Source: Aphis gossypii
Taxonomy: Eukaryota > Arthropoda > Insecta > Hemiptera > Aphididae
Reading direction: 5' to 3'
Assembly: GCF_020184175.1 (NCBI RefSeq)
Contig: NC_065530.1
Location: 80,391,260-80,455,259, forward strand
Length of the DNA stretch: 64,000 nucleotides
Numbering within the stretch: position 1 is the stretch's first letter; every line of letters starts with the position of its first letter. Both the position numbers and the translations under genes were made by a program. A model generated the notes under the pieces. That model worked only from the letters and a program-made list of their open reading frames with translations. It was not told where the DNA came from and did no database searches. This document shows, piece by piece, positions 1 to 12,500 of the stretch.

Positions 1-584
1 ATTAATAATTTAAAGATGAAAATACATTACACGTACTTCACTCGTAGATGAATTAGACATTGAACAATAACAATATACAATATTGAAAAAAATCTCGCGA
101 CGTATTTTTAATATTATATAAAATATTATATTGCTCTGTTTAATCACACCAAAGGATCTATAATTTATATACCAAAGAATAAAGAATGCAAAGCCACAGT
201 TTGTGTCGGTATTTATAATACAATAATAATAATATGTTATTGTTTCTCATATAAACATTTAGATTGGGTAAAATATAATAAATATTAAATACTAATAAAA
301 TACTGTACAATATAAAAAATCGTTTTTTTTTTTTTTGAATATAAAATACAAGTACCACGCCTAAAAAAATTGAGGCGAAAATGAAGACATACACAAATAC
401 ATTATCTATAATATGTGTTTGAGCGTGTGAGTGGGTTACGAGTGCGCGTTTACTGCTCTGAATAATTGTTTTCTCTTGTCGTATATTATGTATTCTTAAA
501 TCTCGTGTTGGAGAATACGACAAAACGTGATAGGTAACATAAAAAATATTATTTAAGCTGAGCGATCATCGCGGCGGCGTATAG
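1..584. other. AT-rich flank with 3' UTR of the transporter gene
   Basis: No conserved coding sequence is visible. The stretch follows the stop codon of the minus-strand transporter gene and probably holds its 3' untranslated region. It contains an interrupted T run near 319-337 and AT-rich low-complexity sequence. Short open frames here have no recognisable domains. Confidence 0.5.
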
Positions 585-3555
585 TTAAACGGCCGGTTCG
601 ACCAAAGACTGTTTGGACGACTTCGGTTCGGCATACACTATTTTGCCGTAAACGATGTTCAGGGCGGACGCCAACGCGAAAAAGGCGAACACCCACCAGC
701 CGTAAGCGGCTTGCGCGTACGGATAACACTTGATGACGGCGAACGCGACCGCGTACCCGAACGCTAGGGCCACGTGCTCGCCGGCCACGTGCCTACAGTC
801 CACGGTCTTGCCGACCTCGTGCTTGCAGTCCACGGTCTTGACGGCCAGGGTCTTTACGGTCAGGGTCCTGTCGCCCACGTACTTGAGGGTCGTCTTGACG
901 TCCACGGTGGTATTGTCGACCACGCGCTCGTCGGTCTTGTAACGCGGGGCGGTGGACCGGGGCATCGGGCCGGCGCTAATGGACATGGAGAACACGATCA
1001 GGCACAGCAGCGGGACGAGGTTCTCCACCAGCTTCGAGCCGTACCGTTGGAAGTACTTGTAGACGACGATGACAACGCCGGCCGTCAGCGTGCCGATCGC
1101 GGCGAGCTTGGACGCCGACGCCCGGCGGGCAATGCCCGTGGACACGAAGGCGCCGGCCACAAGGAACAAGGCCAGCGCCGCGGCGACGTACTGGCCGTTG
1201 ATCACGCGTATTCCCGAGTCGTTCACCAGTTTCACGGCGTACGTCACCAACACCAGCGGGCCGGACATCTGCTGGAGGGCCAGGCGCACGCTGCGCGTAA
1301 GGAACGGCCGGAAAACGTCCGATTGCATGATGTTCGAATAGAAAGCATCCTCTGCAGCCGGGGATTCTTCGTCCGAGTAGCGGAGGATCCGATAGACGCC
1401 GTCTTCAGTCATGGATTTGACGTCCGGCTGGTGGTGCTGATTGACGGCCTCGTCGTCAGCCGCGGATCCGTGTCCGGTGCTGAGGACGCTTTTCAGCGTC
1501 CGGGTGCCGACCGTCAGGTGGGTGAACTTCAACTTGTGCCGGAAGTACTCGGCGTCCCCGGAGAAGCCGTGAGACTCCAGCCAATCAGGACTCTCGGGCA
1601 CGAACAACAAGACGAGGAAGAACGACACGACGGTGACCACCGTGGCCAAGCCGGCCGTTTGCTCGTAGTTGAGCAGCAACCCGGCCAGGTACACGCACAG
1701 CACGCCGACGGCGTTGAAGACAATCGGCCGGGCGGCGGGCCGGAATGGGAAACACTCAGTGCTTTGCTCGGTGGCCGCTACCGTCACGACGCCCACGAAC
1801 ACGCCGGTGAGCGTGCGGCCCACAAACAGATAAGCGGTGGTCGAACTGCTGAACGTCAAAATCCAACCGACGGCGCAGATCACGTGACTCAGCAGTACCG
1901 ATCCTCGGGGCCCGAACTCGTTCATCATGCTTTGCGAGAGCAGACATCCCACTGCCGCGCCCAAAGCAGCCAGACTAGCTGCGAACACGAATTAAATAGT
2001 TAGGTTATTAGAAAAGCGTGTAAATCAACAGTATCAAATATATAATTTATGTATATCGTAGATTTGAAGCACAAAAATAATGGACGTCTTATTTTTTTAG
2101 ATTCAGAACTTGAACAATGACATTATATTATCGCGCTTGAGTTATGCGATAATACCTTTAGATTAAAAATTCATTGCTGACCAATCGAAAACTATTGCTA
2201 GGTATACTCGAATAATTAATTAAGTATAGTATTTAATACTTTACACACTAGGCGAATAGTGCGCCACGCGGGCGCGATTATAAATGCCTCGAATTTTATT
2301 CGCTAGAACACAAAGCTTACATACTACAATTTTACGCGATTAGAAATCGCGCCGTACCATAATGTTATTCGAGCGATTACTCATGTTTAAAATATTTTAA
2401 TAATCTTCTCTTTAATCTCTTAATTTTAAAATGAATAAAAATATTCATTTTCTGTTTCAATATGCAAACTTTGACGATTTATTTGATTTAAGAATATCGC
2501 TTTAACTTATTAATCGTTCAACATTAGCGCTGAGATTTTGCAGCTTTAACACGAACAAGTAAAATACTAATATGTATTTTTTAACTCGTTGGATAAGTAT
2601 TGCAATAATTTAGGCAATGACATTTGTCGTATTTATTCTAATCATCTAATCTATTATGTTCTATTAAATCTGTATAGGCATTCCATATTTAGATTATTAC
2701 GACTAGAATTAACAAGAACCTAACCAATACTATAAAAGTAAAATATAAAATATATATTTTTTCCAATTTCTAGGCTAAAATAAATATAATTTAAAAGCAT
2801 TTTATTGAGTTTTAAGTAATTTTGGATTTTTTTGGGGCATATAAGATTTTTTAGGCGATTAAAATCTCTGCCTTAATTATTATAATTATTATAAATATAA
2901 TACAAACATACGGCGGTCGACGGTAAACGGTTTATTCGGCTAGTTGTAAATAAAGCCGACATTGCCTACGAAAAATAAACAATATCTCCAATCAAGTAAT
3001 ATTATGAGAGTATCCCACTTATATTTGTATAGATACCATTATACCCTGTATTACGTAGATTTTGTAATAATATGTAAATTTTATTTATACTGTTATAAAT
3101 TATATAATTTAGTAACACTTACCAAACCACGTCGAATTATCGTACGTCAGAGGTAAATTCCACTTCGACACGCCAGTAATTCCCAAAATGGCCCCAGAAA
3201 TCACACACGGAAACAACAATATCACGGCTATAAATCCCTGTAAAAAAAATCAAAATCACCGCACACGTTCGTTATAATGTAATTATACAATCGGGAGAGC
3301 TTTAATATGGGTATATACTATATACACATTAAGGCTCTCTAATATTAACCATCAAACATTTTACAAGTATGCGAATCGCGTAAACGGGCGGTAACAATTT
3401 TAATTTATAAGCAACCTATATATATATATTATACATACGTAAGACAATATTAAGTAAGCACGTGCATATTATATTACCGGTGTCTTTGAAGATATATTCC
3501 ATGATTTTTGGACGTCTACTTCGACGAGCGGTTGGGTCGGCGCGTTTTCTTCCAT
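585..3555 (-). CDS. Major facilitator superfamily sugar transporter-like protein (facilitated trehalose transporter-like)
   Basis: Three exons: 3478-3555 (ATG at 3555), 3123-3237 and 585-1978, with GT..AG borders and matching phases, giving 528 aa. This is a predicted twelve-helix plasma-membrane solute carrier of the insect Tret1/sugar-porter type. Seen: a short polar N-terminus, TM1 starting GFIAVILLFP, a loop with an NST sequon, the GRTLTG motif after TM4, and VPESPDWL, which matches the family PESPxWL motif after TM6. A long acidic central loop follows, then six more hydrophobic segments. Odd points: the loop between TM10 and TM11, where the family has an E-x-x-P-x-x-x-R-G motif, is replaced by a Lys/Thr/Val/Asp-rich stretch with a 10-residue tandem repeat, and the C-terminal PETKG motif is missing. 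The last exon is far more GC-rich than its surroundings. The substrate cannot be told; it may be a divergent, lineage-specific paralogue. Confidence 0.8.
788..847 (-). repeat. 30-bp tandem duplication inside the transporter exon
   Basis: Two adjacent 30-bp copies (788-817 and 818-847) encode KTVDCKHEVG and KTVDCRHVAG. Looser copies of the KTL/KTV core continue to about 930. They fall in the predicted TM10-TM11 loop. Confidence 0.75.
1979..3122 (-). other. Second intron of the transporter gene
   Basis: This 1.1-kb intron runs from GTAAGT (minus strand, next to 3123) to a GCAG acceptor next to 1978. It is AT-rich, with no coding similarity noticed. Confidence 0.75.
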
Positions 3556-6329
3556 CGAAAAAAAAAACTTTAAGCAACGGGTAGCAACAAAGTTAATACG
3601 TACAGTTCAGGGTTTTATACTCGTAAATTATAGTATTATATAATATAAACGCTCGCCGGCATCATTATATATGGGTACGGTACGGGTTTTACGCATAAAT
3701 TACACTCGTATATTATTATTAAAATGTTATTGTTATCGTGTATGATATGATGGACTACTAAGCCGATAAATAGGTAAGAAAAATAATAATATTATTAGGT
3801 ATTAAATAGGCATACGCGTTGGGACGACATTAACTGATCACTGAAGTTCGAGCGCTACTACGTTGTTGTGTCCTACTGCTACAACGGTCCTCTCCAAAAA
3901 ATCAAACGTGATTCGGACGGGTTCAAAGAATCAAACCGATGTCCGATGAGTTGTACACCCAAGGTTTAAACAGGTTAACTATTGCCGGCTCGGCGGCTCG
4001 CTACACGTTCTGTTACGGTTCAGTAGTTCATATTTTTACCACACGCGTAAAGCGCTAGTAGTAAGTAGAGCTATATTTTACTAATAGTGTATCCTACATG
4101 ATAGAATTTATGATCATACATTTAATATAAATTAAATAATAAATATAAATATATTTATTCAGATATCTATTATGTCGATATATATTACTAAAGGATGGTT
4201 TAAAAACATCCAGTCATCTTCAAAACTTTTTAAATAATCTCCAACCCAGCTAATTACCTACATTATTATAGATATTTTATGAATGACATTCAGTGGTGGT
4301 TTTGATCTAACCTCAAGAGGGGGGGGGGCGTTGTAAAAATGTAAAGCCCCCACCCCTCAATAAAAATTACTATTAAAATTTAAATTAAAAATTATGAACA
4401 TAGGTTTTTAAGCTGCTGCTATCCGAAAAAAAATAATTTCACTGAAAAATATTATGTTTCTCTAGCACGTATTATAATTCTGTTAACATATTTTTTGTCA
4501 AATTACTAATGATTTTATAGAATACTTCCAGAAGATCAATCAATTAACTTCCATTTATCATAAATTACACCATTAATGATTAATCACTAATGCTTATTAT
4601 AACATATGTGTATAGTGTGTGTAATTTTAAAACATTAATATACATTTACAAATAATATACAATATACACGTTTATTACTTTTGTAACATAAATAATTTTT
4701 GGTAAGGCAATGATAGTAAACAAGAACACAGTTTCTACGATGTATGTATATATTGTTTGACAAATTAAATTAATTCTTGAATAGCATACAAAAAACAATC
4801 CTTACAGATTTCACCAATATGTATTTATTATTTTATAATCTATATCATATTATGTATATTTATTTATAATTTTTTTTTTTTATGTATAAATTATGTGAAT
4901 AATATAGTTAAAGCTAAGTGTATTTACATTTACATTCAAATAAAAAAAAAAAAATATACTGTGATTATCATATAATATATACATATATATGTGCACAGAA
5001 ATGTAAGCAGAAACTAAAATAAACCAAACAGGAACACTAAAAAACAAAACAAAATCAAATATAATCTGTTACTGTAAGAGGTCATTTAACATTTGGTTGA
5101 TTAATTTTATCTCCAGAAAACAAATTTAATATAAATACTACAACTTATTATTTTATGTACTATACCTTTTATTATATTTAAGACAAATTACTTACGTAAT
5201 ATTACGTAATATATATATAAATATGTATAATTAGTTTTTATACTAAATAAAGTTAACAAGAAAAATTATTTTTGCTACTTTAAAATAGCACCATATTTTT
5301 GGTAAACATTTCTATATTACATTTGATTATTTAGAATAAAAAAAAAAGGTTTTTGATAATCCATTTTTCCATGCAAGAAAAGTGTGTTAATTAAATTTTT
5401 AATTTATAACTGAGATTTAATAATTAAATATTTTATGATTATGATAATAATAATTATAATTAAACATGGTTATTGATAAATAATAAATAATTATAGTATA
5501 ATTTGAGCAGTAAATGTACTTTAATAGTTCAGTAAAAACATAATATTTTTTCTATTACACAAAGGTTATAATAAAATTTTGATAGAAATAAATTAAATTT
5601 AACAGTTTTAATTAATTGTAGTCAGTAAATTTTTTTTCAAAATTATAATGATTAGTTAATCATTAACTTTTTTTTTCACTTAAGGTTATAATTAAAATAC
5701 TATCATATCAGAAAAACTTATTTTGTGCATTAAGGTAAATTTATAATTTATATGCATCAATTTAAAGGAGCTAGTATTAATCTAATCTCTAGAAATGTGA
5801 CGGATTGATTTTGATAAGGGTGATGCAAATACAAAAATGTATTTGCAATTATTATTTTTTTTTTAACAAGTAACTAATTATTAAGTATTTATAAGTACAA
5901 TCTTAATAAAATGTTTTTAATTAAAACAGTTTAATATAAACATATATCTTAATTAAAAAAATTTAAACTTATTGTATTTAAATACAATAAATTTTTTTTT
6001 AAATTAAACATTAGTTTAAAATTTTATTGCATTTCATTTTTACATTTAATTAAGTGCACAATTTAATTTTAACTTGAAATCTCTATAAATAAACTTAAAA
6101 TATTTAATAGATAACATAAAAAATATGTACCAAACATTGCATACACTTAATAATTAGTTATATAATAACTAATATCAAATATTATATTGTGCTACTACAC
6201 TTATGACTTTTGTTAAATTACCATTCGCCTTAAAATTGTGTAAGCATAAATTGAATATTTACATTAAAAAAAAAATATAAATAGTATAAATAATAATAAT
6301 AATAAAAAAAAATATAATATTTTTCTTCT
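3556..6329. other. Intergenic region between transporter 5' end and Atrophin 3' end
   Basis: About 3556-4050 is less AT-rich and probably holds the transporter promoter and 5' UTR; no core promoter motif is clear. From 4050 on the sequence is extremely AT-rich. A run of ten G residues followed by a C-rich patch at about 4319-4358, preceded by CAGTGGTGG at 4291, looks like the end of an old MITE. No gene was recognised. Confidence 0.5.
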
Positions 6330-6335
6330 TTTATT
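6330..6335 (-). terminator. Candidate poly(A) signal of the Atrophin gene
   Basis: AATAAA on the minus strand, about 175 nt after the stop codon at 6507-6509. In such AT-rich DNA the hexamer is common by chance, so this is only a candidate. Confidence 0.3.
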
Positions 6336-6506
6336 ACATTTAATAAAACAATTTAGTACAACTTTAAAAATTATACTTAATCATACTATAAGATATCATT
6401 AATAATTGCTAATTTACATTGATTACCCTTCTGGTTATTATGTAATTTTTTTTACAACATGAATTATTCAATATTTTACCCGGGTGTTGTAAATAAATTG
6501 AAAAAA

Positions 6507-9500
6507 TTATGGTCTTCCTCGAGCAGCTTCTTCAAGTGCACGAACTTTCATTTCTCGTTCTCTTTGTTGTTGTTGCCTAAAATATTACAAAGCATAAGTG
6601 TTATTGACAACAACCAATACTGTTAAAAGTCTGATTTTAAAATAAAATATCCACACAAAAATGTCTTTAAAAAAAAATCAATTTTTAACTTAAACTTGCA
6701 TTGAAATAAAAAAATTAAATTTCACAAGTACATTGGTCACAAACCTATTGGACTTGGTATATAGTATTTATACAGGTTAGGAAGAGTATTTTATGATGTA
6801 CTAGTATGAAAAAATTAATATTTCAATCAAATTTATAATATAATTAGATAATAATTATTAAAATAGTCGAACAGGATACACAAACTAGATTTGAAACATT
6901 CACCAGATGTATTGTTTCTATATTTTATATTTATGTACAAAAAAAAAAATCCATTATTGTAAGTTTTGATATTAAAAGTAATAAATCTCCATTTTCAAAT
7001 TATAAAGGTAAAGTATGTACATAAGTTAATAGGATATTTAAATTTTTAAATTGCAAAATTTTACATACTCATAAATCATAAGTCATATCTTATTTTTCAC
7101 AGATTTTAAACACAATACATTCATAAATTAAATCTGAAAATCTATTCATAATAATAATCATTACATCACTTTAAGTATTAAGTTTTACTATTTTACTAAC
7201 TCATACTGGATGTCAATGTGCCAAATGGGTGAACCAATATTTTAATTCTAATTAGATGTAAAATAATCAATTGATTGTTAATTTGTGATTAGTCTTAAAC
7301 TAAAACTGTATATATCCAATTAAAACTTAAGTTAGTTAATAAAAATTCAGTGAAAAAAACATCTTATCACAGTATTAAACATCAAAAGTGTTTGAAATTT
7401 ATGCTAATAATTATATTTTAGAATTATATAATGTAAAAAATATAGATGAAGCTTATTAAGGCTATAATCTAAAAAAATTTTAATTTAAGTTTAAACATAC
7501 CTAATAAATTCCTCATGAGCCATTAAAGCTGGATGTGGAAAACGTTCACGTTCCATCATCATTTGTCTTTGAAAATGTTCATGTGCGACCTAATGAAATG
7601 TTTTTAAATAAGAATATATATTATAAATAAAACATACAAACACATTAAGATCAACTAATGTACAATTTCATTCCCATTACCAAAAAATCATCAGTTATAT
7701 TTTAAATTATGAAATCAATATTAAATGATCTTACTTGATCAGGAAATGGTCGAACTTGATCTGGAAATGGTCGAACTTGATCTGCAAATGGCCGGGCTAA
7801 AACATCACTGGGATGATGAAGTCCTAACGTTGGATCACGACCAGGTATGAGGTTTGGACGAGGATAACCACCAGAAGCTAAAATTTTTTTTAATTTAACT
7901 TATATTAGTATACTGGAATAAACAGTAGAAATATTCAAATAACAAAACCTTTTAATTGTAGTGCACCAAAATCAAAAATTTTGTGAATACATTTCAATAA
8001 TCATTTTTATAAACAAACATGGCAATATAATCATATTTGTAATTACATTTTCTAGGTTAAAATATGTAAACTTTAATTAATTTAAACAATTATTGGAATA
8101 AAAAAATTATTTAAATTAATATTCCCAGAATGAAAATAGTTTTAAATTGAATATAAAAAGTAATTTAGTACATTAATGCAATTTATAATTTGTCATAACC
8201 ACATGTTTTGTAACAGTTATGTTACTTATGCACAACATACTAAAATATACGTTCAGTCATTTCAATATTATGTTGTAACCTTAAATATTAAAGAGAATTG
8301 ACCTATTATTAAACTTTTAATAGTTATTCATAATATTGTATGCTTAGAAGTATGTAAATTATTGAAATTTAAAAATGCTCATAATACTTATGCAATTTAG
8401 TTAAAATATTATAAAAACCATTGAGAACCATGGATAATGTTCTTACTTTTAATTTTAATAATCAAAATTTAAAACAACAAAAAATTGCAACCACGGAGCA
8501 TAAATGTGCAATGTTCTTTGTAAGATAAGGACAAATAATTAAAGGTATGATGTATTCTTGATGGAAAATATCAAATAAATACTTATTTTATGATTTTCCG
8601 TGAGATAATTTTTATAAACAATTTTAGCTGTTAGATTATATACATCAATTTACAATTTTTGTAAATCTTCTTTTTTATTTTACCTGTATTATACATTAAT
8701 TATAATTTTAAGGAGTTTATTTTATAATATTTTTATTTTATAATGTTCAGTAAAACAGATAAAACAATTAAAAAAATGAATTAAAATTGACACAATTTAG
8801 GTTTAATTTAATAGAAAATATATTTCTAGATTTATTATAAGAATAATTTATTAATAGTACTCTTTATATATATATTAAGTACAAAAGAAAAAATATGTTA
8901 CTCACAACCAAGAGGGTAAACTGAAGGTGAAGAAGCAGAAGCTGAGCTATCAGCAGCTGCGGCTGCGGCAGCAGCAGCAGCTGCTTGCTGTCCTGGATGT
9001 AAATGTAGATGAGTATGAGAATGTGCATGAGTATGTGCATGGTATTCAGGTGAAATGCCAGCCAATTGCAATCTAACCATAGGATCTGTTGCTAATGCTA
9101 GTCGATTTGCTTCTTCAGCAGACGGACCAGGAGGACCACCACTAGAATTATTTTGGTTTGAATTTCCATTTGGCCCACCAGCTATAAATATTAATATTTT
9201 ACAATTAAATAATTATTTTAATAAGCTTGATTTTATTAATAATTTTACCGAGTCTGTCCATTCGTTCTCTATCTAATGGATTCATATTACTAGGAGTACT
9301 AGGCTGACTAGGAGCTCCAGGTGAAGTATATAAACCAAATGGATGTATACCAGGTGTTCCCCCATAACGACGCTGAAGTTCAATCCAATGTGGGTCAATT
9401 CTGGGTGGACCAGATGATCCAGACTTTAAAAATTCATCCTTAAGTCTATCATTCAATTCTTTTTCACGAAGTTCTCTCAATTCCCTTTCACGTTTTTCAC

Positions 9501-12500
9501 GTTCCATTTGTTCATATTCAAATCTAAAATATAATAGGTACTAATGAACTGAACTGAACAATTTAATTTTTATATAACTTACCTGTCTCGTGGATACATG
9601 TTAAATTGATAATGTAACATTGGGTCAATGCAATGTGGTGGCAAGCCTAATCCTGGTGCTGATCGCGGTAAGGACACTGGTGAAAAACCAGCATGTGGTC
9701 GTGCATATTCACTAAATAATAAATAAAATTTACATAAAAATAATGTATTTAATGGCTTCCTAACTCAAAAACTTAATATTTAAGAATGCAAATTAAATAT
9801 AGTTAAGAAGATATTGTAGTATAAAATATTTACCTTAACTGTCGTAATGCAGGAGTGTCTGGATACATTGGAGTGTTTGCTGGAGCACCTCTGTGTTGAT
9901 AACTATTAACCCTATCATATGGTGATTGAAGCGCTTCAATACTACCACGAGAAGGTGGCTTAGTTATCTGTTCATTAGGGGCTTGCATATGTTTATCATT
10001 GTTTGAACTTTTTCTCTAAAAATATTTTTAATATATTAATTTAAAAAAAAAAAATTAAAAATTTGAAATAATTACTGAATGAGATTTATCTCGTTCATCA
10101 CGTTCCTTCTCAGCTTGTCGTCTAGTTCGTTCTTCACGTTTTCTACTTAGTTTGGACTCAGGAACTGGTTTAAATGTAAGATCAGTACGACAACAAGAAT
10201 TATAATCACCTCTGTTCCAATGCCTCAAAAATCTAAATTAAAACATTTAATATTAAATACTTTAAGTAAAAAAATTATTAAGCATAAAGTTTTTTACATT
10301 GCACTTTGACTACGATGACATTCACTATCTTCAATTTTAGGTTCAGGAGATGGTCCATGTGGTACATGCAAATTAGGACTAGGTGAACTCTCTTCTTCAT
10401 TGTTACCATCATCAGTACTTTGACTCATCATTTGATCTGGTTTTATCATTTCCATTCCAGGTGGCATTCCTGTTGCCAACTCCATAGCTCCCATATAACC
10501 TGTTATAAATAATCATTTAAAAACTACTTTTAAATACCACACAGCCAAAAAATATAGATATTCAAAATGTTTATAGTATTTATTTTTAATCAACAAATTA
10601 TTTACCTTAAAGGAACTAACTCAAAATACTAAAACTAAGTTTGGTTGGGTTAAAGAAAATAACACACCTACATAAAATGTTGTCTCCGGCCTACAGATAG
10701 GTTTGTGTTCAGCAGAACTAAATTTGTGTTATGAGGCTCAATATTAGAGCAATTTGACCTATTGTTAAACTTAAGATAAAAATGTTATCTGTGAATGCAT
10801 ATATTGCATTTTTTTTTCAATAAAATTAATGTAATATATAATTTTATTTACATTATTTACTTAAAATATTGTAAAAATCAATGTTCAAACATAGATTAAG
10901 TTTTTACATTAAAATTTGATAATATTTCGATTCATTCTTTTATTGAAGCAAAAAAAAAAAAAAAAATTGGTTTTAATGAATGCAAAATTTTTTGTTATAT
11001 ATTTATAAGATGTTCACATGTATCTAAATGACATCCTCTTAAATTAAAATAATTTTTCTACTTTTAATTTTTTAGTCTTGAATATTTATACATTTATACA
11101 GATACAGAGAATACATTTTGAAACGAATTAAATAATAAAATGAATTGAAACCTATGCAAAATCAAATTGTTATGTAAATCAATTGTTTAATTAATAATCA
11201 TCATGTTTCAATATTTTTGGTTATTACTAATTAGTAATTAATATATAAGTATTTTAACTCTTAAGTTTTAAAATTTAGTATAAAATATATATAAATTTAA
11301 TTTAAATTCTTACCATGTATTGCTGTATGAGCTCTTAGAGCTTCCAAAGATAATGGTGTATGATGGGGCATACCTTTAATAGCACTCGGTTGGGGAGGTA
11401 AATTTCGACTTGATCCTAAATATGACATTATTATATGTAGACATATAGTAGAAAAAAATATTTTATAATAATTTACCATGGACAGACGATGATGCATGTT
11501 GATGGTGATGAGTATGCTGATGATGGTGTGTATGACTACCATTTCCTGTATTACCAGCACCACCATGAGTAGATAATGACGAAGACGTAGTGTGTGACAG
11601 AGTTGCAGATATATGACTTGAACCTGATTGAGGACTATTTCCTCTTTTTAACTTGTGTTGAACCAACTGAGAAGATGAAGTGGTCGAATGGGATAAAGTA
11701 TGTTTATCTGTAGAACTTGACAGATGCTGAACTGAGGTTGAACTAGAATGATGAGTTATTTCTTCATCCAGGCGGCTGCTGGTACTAACTGAATGATGAT
11801 GATGAGCTGTCATTGTTGTCGTTTCATCAGGACCTCGCTTACTTGGTGGTGGAATAGGATATGGTGCATATGGAAAGCCATATGGTGGATATCCTGCATA
11901 TGCAGGGTGAGCATGAGGATGATAAGGATTATGGAGAACTGCATGTGCAGCTGCAGCAGCAGCAAATATTGAATGTGGGTGTAATAAAGGATGGTGTGGA
12001 TGCATAGCAGCAAAAGGATGATGAGGTGGGACTCCACCTGCAGGAGACATTCGACTTAACTGTGATATTTGTTGTGAAGGATGCATTACGGGTTGAGGAA
12101 TAGATGATGGAGGAGCAAATATTGGTGCCGATGAGGTTTGGGGATGTGTTTTGACTTGCAATGGAGATTTTAGTTCTGGTTCCTTTTTAATAGTTTCAAC
12201 TGACATATTTGCTAAATCTGTATTAACAGTAATGGCAGAACTTGTTGCTTGTAATGGTTGTGAAACTGCACCAGGACCGTTGTAACCTGGTACTTTTACT
12301 TCTTTTAAAGATTGTAATGGATCTGATATTTCTTGTTTTATTTTTAAATTTTGAGGTTCCAATTGTGTCTCATATACAGGCATATGTATTTTATCTGCTA
12401 TTTGATTATTGTTATATGGATAAAATGGAGTATTAAAAGATTGTGTCACAGGTGTAGGAACAGAAGGCACACTTAATGTTGACTTATCTCCAATTCTCTC

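Noticed and set aside
774..2003. 409-codon plus-strand ORF
   Set aside because: It is the complement of the GC-rich transporter exon; it has low-complexity Gly/His/Arg composition, no domain and no splice context.
11297..11566. Separate 89-codon minus ORF
   Set aside because: Its second half is the 11314-11415 Atrophin exon read with intron sequence; not a separate gene.
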